DNA from: Chitinophagales bacterium
GTDB taxonomy: Bacteria > Bacteroidota > Bacteroidia > Chitinophagales > Saprospiraceae
Direction of reading: 5' to 3'
Length of the DNA: 64,000 nt
NCBI GenBank assembly: GCA_017303875.1
Contig: JAFLBP010000004.1
Location: forward strand, 170,915-234,914
Shown piece by piece: positions 32,570 to 41,128 of this stretch; position 1 is the first letter of the stretch, and the number at the start of each line of letters is the position of its first letter. Below the pieces are notes generated by a model that saw only the letters and a list, made by a program, of their open reading frames with translations, was not told the origin of the DNA and ran no database searches. The position numbers were made by a program, and so were the translations under genes.

Positions 32570-33403
32570 TTACCAGCCTGCAAAAGCCTTCCAGGGTTTC
32601 ATCCAAGTAGGTACGAGGCTGTAATGTTGAGGGTGCAAAACAGCCGAATCGAAGGCGATAAGGCCGAAATCCCAACAATCTAAACTAAGCCGAACCCTTG
32701 GGTGGGCTTTGATTTGTTGCCAGGCGGATTGCATTTCATCCGACCAGTAAATGTCGTCGAATACAAAGATGCTGTGATTTCGGGCCAGCGGCAGACAGGC
32801 TTCAAAATAGCGCAGCGTGGGTTCGAGGCGGTGGTTGCCGTCGATAAAGGCGAGGTCGAGCGAGGGCAGGTCGCGCAGGGCCTTTTCTAATGTTGCTTCA
32901 AAAGGGCCGACCCTGAAATCTACGGCCGGCAGCTCCAGCAGTTCGAGGTTTCGGCGCGCGATATCGACGCAGGCAGCATTGCCTTCCAAACTGATAAATT
33001 GCGCTTTTGGCGCCGCGGCGCGCAGAAAGGCGCTGCCAAAGCCCAGGGAACTACCCAGTTCGAGTATGGTATCGGGCCTGACAAATTGCGTCAGGCGAAA
33101 CAACATCCGTCCCTGCCGTGCAGTACTGGCCGAACGCCGGGCGATTTCTGCCACACTGCGTTTACCGCTCGTTTTTCCATTCAGCACTGAAGAGCGCGGC
33201 CCTGCACCGTAATCCAGGAATTCAATTTCATTATAATCTTCGCGCAACATTGCCCGCAAGCGTTCAATGCGGTCGTACGCGTAGTAGGTGCGCGGGTCGC
33301 GGAGCAAGGCTTCTTCCAGTGCAAAAGCAAGGGGCGCATGCAACTGGTAACGGGTAACGGCCTTGGCATAAAACCGCAGCCAGGCTTTCAGGGCATCGAT
33401 CAT
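32570..33403 (-). CDS. Class I SAM-dependent methyltransferase
   Basis: 277 residues. SAM-binding motif I is ILELGSSLGFGSAFL, the acidic post-I residue lies in FISLEGN, and motif IV is LAFIDGNHR, as in catechol-like O-methyltransferases. The substrate is unknown. The start codon overlaps the UbiA stop by 4 bases (ATGA type), so translation is coupled to the prenyltransferase and the target may be a quinone or another prenylated product (inference). Confidence 0.85.
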   Translation of the reverse strand: MIDALKAWLRFYAKAVTRYQLHAPLAFALEEALLRDPRTYYAYDRIERLRAMLREDYNEIEFLDYGAGPRSSVLNGKTSGKRSVAEIARRSASTARQGRMLFRLTQFVRPDTILELGSSLGFGSAFLRAAAPKAQFISLEGNAACVDIARRNLELLELPAVDFRVGPFEATLEKALRDLPSLDLAFIDGNHRLEPTLRYFEACLPLARNHSIFVFDDIYWSDEMQSAWQQIKAHPRVRLSLDCWDFGLIAFDSAVLHPQHYSLVPTWMKPWKAFAGW

Positions 33404-34263
33404 GTCAGGAGATCCAGCACGGCAAATGTCCCGAAAATCAGGCTGGCAATGCCATTGGTAGTAAAAAAGGCGAGGTTGACGCGGCTCAGGTCGTCGGCTT
33501 TAACGATCAGGTGCTGATAGAGCAGCAGGCCGAGGAAAATACCGGTACCGATCCAGAGCAGCCATCCGGTATGCGGGGCTTCAACGAAAAGCAGGCGTGC
33601 GGCCAGCACCATCAGCGCGGCCGTACAGAGGTGCAGCCACTCGGAAAGCCGGAGCGCGCGTGGGCGGCCCAACCAAACCGGAATGGAGTGCAACTGCTGC
33701 TCGCGGTCGAAACCTTCATCCTGCAAGGCATAAATGACATCAAAACCGGAAACCCAGCAGAGTACGGCTGCGCCGTAAATGACCGGAATCCAGTCGAAAT
33801 GCCCTTTTACGGCTAAATATGCACCCACAGGCGCCAGCGCCAGTCCCAGCCCCAGCACCACATGGCAAAGCCAGGTGAAGCGTTTGGTGTAGCTGTAACC
33901 CAGTACCACGGCCAGCGCAACGGGCGACAGGAGAAAACATGGCAGGTTGATAAACCAGGTGGCGGCGATAAAAACCGCGCAGTTTAAAATGACAAACCAA
34001 AGTGCGGCTTTGGGTTGAATGATGCCTGCCGGTATTTCGCGCGTTTGGGTGCGCGGATTTTTGGCATCAATGTCGCGGTCGAGGTAGCGGTTAAAGCCCA
34101 TGGCGGCGTTTCGGGCCGTTACCATACACACCAGTACGAGGAGCAGCGTTTGCCAGCGGAAATCGCTCCCGGAAGTGGTAGTGGCAATAAAAAAGCCCGT
34201 CAGCGCGAAGGGCATGGCAAAAATAGTATGACTGAATTTGACTAAGGAGAGGTATTGCTTCAT
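33400..34263 (-). CDS. UbiA-family 4-hydroxybenzoate-type polyprenyltransferase (UbiA/MqnP-like)
   Basis: 287 residues, eight to nine membrane helices. The first Asp motif is NRYLDRDIDAKNPRT and the second is DVIYALQDEGFDRE, both intact, as in UbiA and MqnP. In menaquinone-only Bacteroidota this enzyme most likely prenylates a futalosine-pathway naphthoate (MqnP) rather than 4-hydroxybenzoate; that is an inference. It is followed by a coupled methyltransferase. Compare the second, divergent UbiA homologue at 56188-57141. Confidence 0.9.
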   Translation of the reverse strand: MKQYLSLVKFSHTIFAMPFALTGFFIATTTSGSDFRWQTLLLVLVCMVTARNAAMGFNRYLDRDIDAKNPRTQTREIPAGIIQPKAALWFVILNCAVFIAATWFINLPCFLLSPVALAVVLGYSYTKRFTWLCHVVLGLGLALAPVGAYLAVKGHFDWIPVIYGAAVLCWVSGFDVIYALQDEGFDREQQLHSIPVWLGRPRALRLSEWLHLCTAALMVLAARLLFVEAPHTGWLLWIGTGIFLGLLLYQHLIVKADDLSRVNLAFFTTNGIASLIFGTFAVLDLLT

Positions 34264-34313
34264 GTGTTAAGCCCTTAAACGGCAAATAAGCCGTGCGGCA
34301 AAGGTCGCAATTT

Positions 34314-34343
34314 TTGTCGTTATCACAGGAATCTATACTTTTG
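34314..34343 (+). promoter_or_regulatory. Promoter of fabH
   Basis: TTG (34314-34316), 19 bases, then TACTTTTG (34336-34343): a full match to the Bacteroidota housekeeping promoter. The fabH ATG is 27 bases downstream. Confidence 0.75.
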
Positions 34344-34370
34344 CCTCCGATTTAAAGAAATCTGTAAATA

Positions 34371-35360
34371 ATGGGAAAAACACATGCCGCCGTTACCGGC
34401 GTATTCGGTTGGGTGCCGGAAGACAAGCTCACCAACTTCGACCTCGAAAAACTCGTTGACACCAACGATGAATGGATTCGCAGCCGTACCGGCATCGAAG
34501 AACGCCGTATTCTGCGGACGCCCGGTTGGGCAACAAGCGATATGTGCGCCGAAGCCGTAAAAGGATTGCTGGAAAAAACTGGCACCAAACCCGGTGAAAT
34601 CGACCTGCTCATTGTCGCCACCGTTACCGGCGATATGGTCTTTCCCGACACTGCCAACACCGTTTGTGATAAAGTTGGCGCAAAAAATGCTTTCGGCTTC
34701 GATCTCGGCGCCGCCTGCTCGGGTTTTCTTTTTGCCCTCTCCACCGGCGCGCAGTTCGTGCAGGCCGGCACCTATAAAAAAGTTGTGGTCGTAGGCGCCG
34801 ATATGATGTCCTCGATCATAGATTATACCGATCGCAATACCTGTGTGATTTTCGGCGATGGCGCTGGCGCGGTGCTGCTCGAACCCTGCAAAGACGGCAA
34901 TGGCGTGGTTGATTTCGTGCTGCGTGGCGATGGCGCCGGCCGCGAGTTGCTGCACATGAAAGCCGGCGGCTCTTTGCATCCCGCCTCCAACGAAACCGTT
35001 GCACGACGCGAACATTACGCCTGGCAAGACGGCAAACGCGTATTTGTTCAAGCCGTAAAGGGTATGACCGGCGCTTGCGACGAACTCATGCGCCGCAACC
35101 ATCTGACCAAAGAAGATGTTGCATGGGTAGTACCCCACCAGGCCAATATGCGTATCATCACTTCCGTGGCCGAACACCTCGGCTTCCCGATGGAAAAAAT
35201 TACCGTCAATATCCAAAAATACGGTAACACAACCGCCGGTACGCTGCCCCTCTGCCTTTGGGAGTACGAAAATCAGTTCAAAAAAGGCGACAACATCATC
35301 CTCACTGCCTTCGGCGGTGGCTTCACCTGGGGTGCGCTGCTGCTGAAATGGGCGTATTAG
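34371..35360 (+). CDS. fabH: Beta-ketoacyl-ACP synthase III
   Basis: Condenses acetyl-CoA (or a branched acyl-CoA) with malonyl-ACP to start fatty acid synthesis. The catalytic Cys lies in AACSGFLFAL, the His in VVPHQANMRI and the Asn in YGNTTAGT. 329 residues is normal. It has its own promoter and is followed by a 200-base repeat region before the LytTR gene. The branched-chain primer preference common in Bacteroidota cannot be read from the sequence. Confidence 0.95.
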   Translation: MGKTHAAVTGVFGWVPEDKLTNFDLEKLVDTNDEWIRSRTGIEERRILRTPGWATSDMCAEAVKGLLEKTGTKPGEIDLLIVATVTGDMVFPDTANTVCDKVGAKNAFGFDLGAACSGFLFALSTGAQFVQAGTYKKVVVVGADMMSSIIDYTDRNTCVIFGDGAGAVLLEPCKDGNGVVDFVLRGDGAGRELLHMKAGGSLHPASNETVARREHYAWQDGKRVFVQAVKGMTGACDELMRRNHLTKEDVAWVVPHQANMRIITSVAEHLGFPMEKITVNIQKYGNTTAGTLPLCLWEYENQFKKGDNIILTAFGGGFTWGALLLKWAY

Positions 35361-35371
35361 AACGATGAACT

Positions 35372-35523
35372 ATGAATGATGAACGATGAGTGTTTGGGAG
35401 AGTGTTTTTGTGTTTTGGTGTTTTTGTGTTTTAGGTTTTTTTTGTTTTAGTAATCAAGAACTTAAACACTAAAACACCAAAACACAAAAACACTCCCCAA
35501 AACACTCATCGTTCATCATTCAT
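35372..35523. repeat. Long imperfect inverted repeat, heptamer and octamer units
   Basis: The left arm (35372-35432) and right arm (35464-35523) are nearly perfect complements of about 60 bases. The outer part is made of 7-base units of the form gatgaac/tatgaat. The inner part is made of gtgtttt-type units like those at 21190-21293. It fills the fabH to LytTR gap and could form a strong hairpin. Confidence 0.8.
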
Positions 35524-35573
35524 CGTTCATCATTCATAGTTCATCGTTCATCACTCATCATTCATCATTTTCA
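35519..35573. repeat. Heptamer direct repeats (tcatcgt/tcatcat type)
   Basis: About eight tandem degenerate 7-base units (ttcatcg, ttcatca, ttcatag, ctcatca) run up to the LytTR start codon. Reverse-complement units occur just after fabH and again at 58884-58977. Confidence 0.75.
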
Positions 35574-35576
35574 AAC

Positions 35577-36344
35577 ATGACTACTCGTGCAATCATTATC
35601 GAAGACGAGCCGGTAGGTATCGTCAATCTGAAAAACGCACTCGCTGCCAATTGTCCGGAAGTAGAGGTGATCGCCACGGGTGGTTCTTGCGCCGATCTTA
35701 TCCGAATTACGGAAGAATACAATGGTCGTTTTGACGTTGCGTTTCTCGACATTAACCTTCCGGATGGATTGGTTTTCAAGGCTTTGAGCGAGATGGACGA
35801 AACAAATTTCGACATCATCATCGTTACGGCCTACAACAAGCACTACCAGCGGGCCTTTGATTTTGCAGCCATCGATTATATCCTGAAACCTTTTCAGGAT
35901 GAACAGATTGTACGCGCCGTAAACCGTATTCGCCGCCGCAATACCGATACCAAACAACGGCTTGAAGTGCTGCAACAAACCTACAACCCCAATACGCCGA
36001 ATGCCTTTGAAAAAATAGGTATATCAGGCGTCGATGGTGTTCAGTTTGTCCGCCTGCGCGATATTGTCCGGCTGGAAGGAGAAGATAATTACACCCATTT
36101 TATCCTTAAATCCGGCGAACGCATTACCGCAAGCCGCACGATGAAAACCTTTGAAGATACGCTGCTGGCCATGGGCTTTCTGCGCATTCACAAGCGGCAT
36201 ATTGTCAATATGAATTACATGAAAACCTACGTCAAGGGCGAAGGCGGCTATGTCATTATGGAAAACGGAGAAAACATCGAAGTTTCCCGCCGCCGCCGGG
36301 GCGACATCGGCGATGCCATCCGCAGAAGCTACGGAGACGCTTAA
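35577..36344 (+). CDS. LytTR-type response regulator
   Basis: 255 residues. The N-terminal receiver domain has the acidic pair EDEP, phospho-acceptor Asp in FLDINLPDG, Thr in VTAYNKHYQ and Lys in DYILKPF. The C-terminal LytTR DNA-binding domain starts GVQFVRLRDIVRLEGEDNYTHF. No sensor kinase gene is adjacent, so it is an orphan regulator here. Its start codon directly follows the heptamer repeats. Confidence 0.93.
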   Translation: MTTRAIIIEDEPVGIVNLKNALAANCPEVEVIATGGSCADLIRITEEYNGRFDVAFLDINLPDGLVFKALSEMDETNFDIIIVTAYNKHYQRAFDFAAIDYILKPFQDEQIVRAVNRIRRRNTDTKQRLEVLQQTYNPNTPNAFEKIGISGVDGVQFVRLRDIVRLEGEDNYTHFILKSGERITASRTMKTFEDTLLAMGFLRIHKRHIVNMNYMKTYVKGEGGYVIMENGENIEVSRRRRGDIGDAIRRSYGDA

Positions 36345-36367
36345 CCCTGAACCTTAAAATTAATACA

Positions 36368-37321
36368 ATGGGCTTTTTTGATAAATTTTTTAATCGCGAA
36401 AAAAAGGAAGACCTCGACAAGGGGCTTGAAAAAACCAAAGAAGGATTCTTTGGTAAAATAACCCGTGCCATTGCCGGTAAAAGCACCGTTGATGACGAGG
36501 TGCTCGACGAGCTGGAGTCAATTCTTATTTCCAGTGATGTGAGTCTGGAAACGACCGTTAAAATCATAGAACGGATACAGGCGCGTGTTGCACGGGATAA
36601 GTACGTGAACACCAGTGAGTTGAATGATATTCTGCGCGATGAAATCGTACAGATGCTCGCTGAAAACAACACCACGGAGGTAGACGACTTTGCGCCACCC
36701 GCCGGGAAAAAGCCTTATGTACTGCTGGTTATTGGCGTCAATGGCGTCGGCAAAACAACGACCATCGGCAAACTCTCCTGGCAATACAAGCAGATGGGTT
36801 ACAAGGTGGTGATGGGTGCTGCCGATACTTTCCGCGCGGCTGCTGTAGATCAGCTCAAGATCTGGTCGGAGCGTGTGGGCTGCGATTTTTATTCCAAAGG
36901 CATGAATGCCGATCCAGCCGCTGTGGCCTTTGAAACTGTCAATTATGCTGTGGAAAATAATTGCGACATCTGCATCATTGATACCGCCGGCCGCCTGCAC
37001 AACAAGTCGCACCTGATGCAGGAATTGGGTAAAATTCACCGCTCGATTGATAAAAAACTGCCCGGCGCTCCGCACGACGTGTTGCTTGTGCTCGACGCCT
37101 CAACGGGACAGAATGCACAGGAGCAGGCACGCCATTTTACAGAAGTGGCGCCGATTACCTGTCTGGCACTGACCAAACTCGACGGCACGGCCAAGGGTGG
37201 GGTAGCGATCAGTATCAGCGATCAGTTTAAAATTCCGATTCGCTACATTGGTGTTGGCGAATCCATCCACCAGTTGCAGATATTCAATAAAAAGGCGTTT
37301 GTAGAGTCGCTTTTTAGCTAA
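36368..37321 (+). CDS. ftsY: Signal recognition particle receptor FtsY
   Basis: 317 residues, SRP-type GTPase. G1 is [15 protein letters not shown]3 is [12 protein letters not shown] and G4 is [10 protein letters not shown]. The N-terminal acidic A domain is very short, as usual in Bacteroidota. It docks ribosome-nascent chains with SRP at the inner membrane. It lies 24 bases after the LytTR gene and 10 bases before the LpxH-type gene, so all three may be co-transcribed. Confidence 0.96.
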   Translation: MGFFDKFFNREKKEDLDKGLEKTKEGFFGKITRAIAGKSTVDDEVLDELESILISSDVSLETTVKIIERIQARVARDKYVNTSELNDILRDEIVQMLAENNTTEVDDFAPPAGKKPYVLLVIGVNGVGKTTTIGKLSWQYKQMGYKVVMGAADTFRAAAVDQLKIWSERVGCDFYSKGMNADPAAVAFETVNYAVENNCDICIIDTAGRLHNKSHLMQELGKIHRSIDKKLPGAPHDVLLVLDASTGQNAQEQARHFTEVAPITCLALTKLDGTAKGGVAISISDQFKIPIRYIGVGESIHQLQIFNKKAFVESLFS

Positions 37322-37331
37322 TTCGTTTTGA

Positions 37332-38117
37332 ATGTCGAAAAAGACCTTCTTCGCTTCCGATTTTCATCTTGGCGTCAATGCGCGCCTCAGTTCCCGCGAG
37401 CGCGAGCGTCAGGTAGTACAGTGGCTGGAACAATGCGCACCGGAAGCGGAAGCGATTTATTTGGTCGGCGATATTTTTGAGTTTTGGTTTGAATATAAAA
37501 CCGTCGTACCCAAGGGCTACACCCGTTTGTTTGGCCAGTTAGCGGCCCTTCGCGACGCCAATATTCCGGTGTACGCCTTTACCGGCAACCACGATTTGTG
37601 GATGTTTGGCTATTTTGAATCGGAGCTGGATATTCCGGTTTACCGAAAACCCATTTTACGGGAAATCGGCGGCAAACAATTTATGATCGGACATGGCGAC
37701 GGCCTCGGCCCCGGCGATACCGGTTATAAATTGATGAAAAAAGTGTTCGTTCATCCACTTTCTCAATGGTTGTACGGCTGGCTGCACCCCAACTGGGGCA
37801 CACAATTGGCCGGTTTTTTCTCCCAAAAAAGCCGCGATGCCACACCCGCAGCAGAACGCGCCTGGCTGGGTGAAGATAAAGAATGGCTCCTGCAATATTG
37901 CGAACGGAAAATAGCACAGGGCACCGAACCCGATTATTTTGTTTTCGGGCACCGGCACCTGCCCATCGACTGGCAACTCTCCAACGGCCGCAGCCGATAC
38001 CTCAACCTCGGTGAGTGGATGTGGGCCAGCTCCTATGGCGTCTTTGACGGGCAGGATATGGCGATCAGGATTTTTGACGAAAGCTCCGGCGCGAAGCTGG
38101 TGTCGAATTATTTGTGA
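37332..38117 (+). CDS. UDP-2,3-diacylglucosamine diphosphatase (LpxH family)
   Basis: 261-residue calcineurin-like metallophosphoesterase. The five metal motifs are visible: SDFHLG, GDIFEFW, GNHDLW, GHGD and GHRH. This set and length match Bacteroidota LpxH, which forms lipid X for lipid A. Adjacent ftsY is not pathway related. LpxH and related phosphohydrolases are hard to tell apart by eye, so I give no symbol. Confidence 0.88.
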   Translation: MSKKTFFASDFHLGVNARLSSRERERQVVQWLEQCAPEAEAIYLVGDIFEFWFEYKTVVPKGYTRLFGQLAALRDANIPVYAFTGNHDLWMFGYFESELDIPVYRKPILREIGGKQFMIGHGDGLGPGDTGYKLMKKVFVHPLSQWLYGWLHPNWGTQLAGFFSQKSRDATPAAERAWLGEDKEWLLQYCERKIAQGTEPDYFVFGHRHLPIDWQLSNGRSRYLNLGEWMWASSYGVFDGQDMAIRIFDESSGAKLVSNYL

Positions 38118-38191
38118 TTTGGCACCAAACGGTTGGTTTTACGAATTTTCGACGCTTAGGAGCAGCTTTTAGAAAGTGATTGTTGAGTGGT

Positions 38192-38554
38192 TTATTTATT
38201 CGATTGACTATCAATGATTTTTCGAACAACCTTGATGTTAATATCCAAAAGTTCAGAAATTTCTTCTACTGATTTACCTTTTTTATGAAGTTTAAGAACT
38301 GTTTCAATATCCTTATCTTCTCTCGCTTTCTTTATTATTTCTTTTGCGTCTATTTCGATATTGTGGTTTCGACTCGCAATACTCATCATATGGCGCAGGT
38401 AAGCGTCGTATGCTTTCCGCTCCTTTTCAGGAAGTTTCATGGTATCTAACTTCTCATTCGCTTCTTTCAAACCTTTGGCTGAAAAAGTTGGTTTGATTTC
38501 AGCGTTTTTTAAAAAATAAATCGCCCAGTCGAATCGGACTAACTTTTTGGCCAT
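38192..38554 (-). pseudogene. Internally deleted Rpn-family nuclease
   Basis: 120 residues that look like the two ends of an Rpn-family recombination-promoting nuclease joined together. The first 11 residues (MAKKLVRFDWA) are the conserved family N-terminus. The rest (YFLKNAEIKPTFSA, LPEKERKAYDAYL, then EEISELLDINIKVVRKI) matches the family C-terminal helices. The whole PD-(D/E)XK catalytic core is missing, so nuclease activity is not expected. The frame is intact, so a small DNA-binding or regulatory product remains possible. The DNA is more AT-rich than its surroundings. Confidence 0.75.
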
Positions 38555-38587
38555 TTTGAATGAATTTCTGCAAAAATGCGCAAAATA

Positions 38588-38782
38588 CTATGAAAGTGCA
38601 ACCTTGGTCGTGACGTGAAGGCCTTTAGTAGACACATTTTTTGAGACAGTATTGTTAAATCGGGAAGAAAGCAAAATTACTTCATTTAGATGGTTTTCAG
38701 CCTCACTTACCTGTATTATAATACCGAACAATTTAGTCAGCACATACCCGTTCGTGTTTATTTTTTTCAATCCAATTTTCAA
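38588..38782 (-). pseudogene. Short coding remnant, related to one at 62739-62937
   Basis: The C-terminal end of this frame (NTVSKNVSTKGLHVTTKVALS) resembles the end of another remnant at 62.8 kb (DTVPKSMSDKAIHITIKYALS). The DNA over 38593-38652 matches 62777-62836 without gaps at roughly three quarters of positions. The parent family is unknown. It overlaps the 3' end of the next AT-rich gene, so it is probably debris and not a gene. Confidence 0.35.
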
Positions 38783-39242
38783 TTTCTTTTCCCGATTGAG
38801 AACCTAAAATTATGAATTCCCTTTTCTTCCCATTTTTCGGTTTTACGTAAACTTTTCCGTCATGTGGATAATATCCCATTCCCCATTTTTTCCTTTTATC
38901 GTAGGTGACGCTTTTTATTTCATTCCGATTAATTTTAAAGTTTGGCTTTTCAGTTTTTAAAATTTCTTCTCCGTAAATATTTAAATTTTCAATCTTTCGC
39001 AAATAAGAGCTTTTCATGTATGAATAAGGATTTTGTAAATCATCTTGGATTGCAATATTTTTAGTTATTGACCTCGTTAAAGGGTCTCCTCGACCTTCAA
39101 CACTTATAAAGCCATTTACTTTTAGCCCAATTAAACAATCATCTAAAATCAGAACTAAAAAAGTTCTATTCATGATTAAATTGTAATATTCCATTGCAAC
39201 AAAATGGTTTCCCTCTTTTAGTTCGTAATCCTTCAATTTCAT
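38733..39242 (-). CDS. Hypothetical protein, AT-rich
   Basis: 169 residues, unrecognised. No signal peptide or membrane helix; Lys- and Asn-rich, with basic C-terminal KPKNGKKREFIILGSQS. I start at MKLKDYELKE (39242); the 54 codons before it are of different, GC-richer character. The base composition is far more AT-rich than the flanking core genes, suggesting recent acquisition together with the Rpn remnant next to it. Confidence 0.6.
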   Translation of the reverse strand: MKLKDYELKEGNHFVAMEYYNLIMNRTFLVLILDDCLIGLKVNGFISVEGRGDPLTRSITKNIAIQDDLQNPYSYMKSSYLRKIENLNIYGEEILKTEKPNFKINRNEIKSVTYDKRKKWGMGYYPHDGKVYVKPKNGKKREFIILGSQSGKEIENWIEKNKHERVCAD

Positions 39243-39583
39243 ATTCTTTGTCAATTGGTTTGTTTTTTCTTTCTTTTCATGACGCCCACCCCGCCTTCCC
39301 GTCCACCCCAATACACAGCTAAACCTACAAACGCACTCATAATATTGCTGCAAGCTAACCCATTTGACTGTATAGCCGCAAGGGGCGGTTGCATTTGGGC
39401 ACATAAAAACTACCCATCATAAGCTGCAAAGTGGCCGATGATGGGTAGTGGTATGGCTGGAGCTTGTCAGGCATGGTGCGTAACATTTAATTTTTAGGTC
39501 TGGCAAATATAAGCACGCACCCGCTTTATTTCCAAATCATCCAGCGGACTTTTTTACCTTATCCCAGCACAACACCAACCAAA
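39243..39583. other. Gene-free stretch of 341 bases
   Basis: Holds the terminator at 39401-39449. The remainder shows no recognisable promoter, RNA gene or conserved frame. Confidence 0.5.
39401..39449 (-). terminator. Intrinsic terminator for the thioredoxin-DUF983 transcript
   Basis: 12-bp stem (actacccatcat/atgatgggtagt, 39409-39420 with 39438-39449) with a 17-base loop. On the minus strand it is followed by a T-rich run (ttttta). It lies about 135 bases beyond the DUF983 stop. Confidence 0.6.
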
Positions 39584-39982
39584 TCAATGCTTGTGCTGCT
39601 GCTGAAATTTCGGGTCGTATTTGACGTGGATATTCAGCCACATCATCCGGGAAATACGGAAAATGTAAATGAAATTGATGGCGATAAATATCCCCAGCGC
39701 GCCCATTGCCGTCCAGACGCCCAGGCCGAGAATCCAGTGGAAAATGGCCACAAAAATCAGGGAAAAGAAGGCAGTCCAGATGTAAGAAATGAACATGGAA
39801 CCGTAGTAGTAACCCGGTTCCGGCTCATAGTCGAGATCACAAACCGGACAACGCTTGCGCATATCCGTGCCTTTTACAAATGACCAGCTGCCCGTTTCAA
39901 AAGCGCGGGATTCCTGGCAACGCGGGCATTTAACAAAGAAAATACTATGAGATTTGGAGCCTTTTTGAAGGAAAGCAGCCAT
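39584..39982 (-). CDS. DUF983 membrane protein
   Basis: 132 residues. Two CxxC pairs, CPRC and CPVC, probably bind zinc. They are followed by YEPEPGYYYGSMF, the family signature, and two membrane helices. The function of DUF983 is unknown. It is common in Bacteroidota and often near respiratory or thiol genes; here it follows thioredoxin on the same strand, 29 bases away. Confidence 0.9.
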   Translation of the reverse strand: MAAFLQKGSKSHSIFFVKCPRCQESRAFETGSWSFVKGTDMRKRCPVCDLDYEPEPGYYYGSMFISYIWTAFFSLIFVAIFHWILGLGVWTAMGALGIFIAINFIYIFRISRMMWLNIHVKYDPKFQQQHKH

Positions 39983-40011
39983 AAAGCAGGAAAATTTTTT
40001 GCGAAGGTACG

Positions 40012-40320
40012 TTATTTGGCGGTTTGTGCGGTATAGGTGCCAATAATCCGCTTGATTTCAGCAGCCGGCACCACACCACTCTGACGCCAAACCGGCTCCC
40101 CGTTGTGGAAAAGGATCATGGTCGGAATGGATTGTACCTGATACGCAGCGGCAACCTGCGGGTTGCGGTCAACGTCGAGTTTGTAAATGGTCGCCTCTTC
40201 CCCGAAGTGCTTTTTTACATCTTCAAGAATCGGCGCCATCATGCGGCAAGGCGCACACCAGTCGGCATAAAAATCGATCAGTACTGGTTTGTTGGAGCCT
40301 ACTAATTCAGCAAAAGTCAT
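40012..40320 (-). CDS. Thioredoxin
   Basis: 102-residue cytoplasmic thioredoxin with active site WCAPCRMM (Ala in place of the usual Gly) and the cis-Pro loop QSIPTMILF. I start at MTFAELVGSN (40320), giving normal thioredoxin length. An upstream in-frame ATG at 40398 would run through the promoter. A TACCTTTG box and a Crp/FNR-like palindrome lie upstream. Confidence 0.93.
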   Translation of the reverse strand: MTFAELVGSNKPVLIDFYADWCAPCRMMAPILEDVKKHFGEEATIYKLDVDRNPQVAAAYQVQSIPTMILFHNGEPVWRQSGVVPAAEIKRIIGTYTAQTAK

Positions 40321-40353
40321 GTCACAGGAGTTTAAACAGTGATAATTTTTCTG

Positions 40354-40361
40354 CAAAGGTA
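40354..40361 (-). promoter_or_regulatory. -7 box of the thioredoxin promoter
   Basis: The minus strand reads TACCTTTG, 33 bases before the ATG. No consensus -33 TTG is present, which fits a promoter that needs an activator. Confidence 0.45.
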
Positions 40362-40378
40362 TTGCCCGCAGCTGCCTC

Positions 40379-40404
40379 GGGGGAGTGACATAAGTCACAA
40401 CCCC
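40379..40404. promoter_or_regulatory. Crp/FNR-like operator upstream of thioredoxin
   Basis: Perfect inner palindrome gtgac-ataa-gtcac (40385-40398). The wider 26-base dyad pairs 9 of 11 positions. On the minus strand it reads TGTGA-N6-TCACT, close to the Crp consensus TGTGA-N6-TCACA. The centre lies about 45 bases before the expected thioredoxin start site, the usual activator position. The regulator is not in the window. Confidence 0.4.
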
Positions 40405-40422
40405 GGGTGACCATGGAAAATC

Positions 40423-41007
40423 CTATTTCAAACGCATGATATTACCCATGTGGTAGCAGGAGCGACAGCGCGGCTCGTAATGCGCTTTTTCTCCCAGCAA
40501 AACGAGGTCTTCCTCCTCCGCCAAGCGGAAAGAATGGGTGGCGAGGTTGCCGCAGTGTACACAAATGGCGTGTACTTTCGTTACATACTCGGCAATGGCC
40601 AACAGATTGGGCATCGGGCCAAAAGGGACGCCCCGGTAGTCCATATCCAATCCGGCCACAATCACGCGCACGCCACGCAGGGCCAGCTCCTGACAAACCT
40701 CCGGCAAATCGGCATCAAAAAACTGGGCCTCGTCGATACCTACCACCGTTGTGTCATCGCTGATGCGCAAAAGTTTGGAAGAGTGATCGACCGGTTGCGC
40801 CAGCACCGAAGCGGCATCATGGGAAATGATGGCCGTCTCGTCGTAGCGGGTATCAATTTTTGGCTTGAAGATTTCCACCTTCAGCTCGGCAATTTTTGCG
40901 CGTTTGATTCGGCGAATCAACTCTTCGGTTTTGCCGGAAAACATACAGCCACACACGACTTCAATCCAGCCGGAGCGTTGACCTTTAAAATGTGGTTCGA
41001 GAAACAT
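40423..41007 (-). CDS. tdk: Thymidine kinase
   Basis: 194-residue type II thymidine kinase for dT salvage. The P-loop is [12 protein letters not shown], the catalytic/lid region contains GIDEAQFFD, and the zinc site is CVHCGN with CRSCYHMG. It diverges from the Pro/Ala-rich gene and lies about 100 bases upstream of thioredoxin on the same strand. Confidence 0.96.
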   Translation of the reverse strand: MFLEPHFKGQRSGWIEVVCGCMFSGKTEELIRRIKRAKIAELKVEIFKPKIDTRYDETAIISHDAASVLAQPVDHSSKLLRISDDTTVVGIDEAQFFDADLPEVCQELALRGVRVIVAGLDMDYRGVPFGPMPNLLAIAEYVTKVHAICVHCGNLATHSFRLAEEEDLVLLGEKAHYEPRCRSCYHMGNIMRLK

Positions 41008-41021
41008 GCGGTTAAAAATAC

Positions 41022-41029
41022 TATTTTTG
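41022..41029 (+). promoter_or_regulatory. Possible -7 box before the Pro/Ala-rich gene
   Basis: TATTTTTG matches TAnnTTTG, about 100 bases before the ATG at 41129. The -33 element is not clear. Confidence 0.35.
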
Positions 41030-41128
41030 CCTAAAATGCAGCAAAAAATGCATGCAAGGTTTGGGCATTTGGAATATTGTCGGAAATTCGCCGGTGAAAA
41101 TAACGAGAAGCTATTAACTCAAACACAA

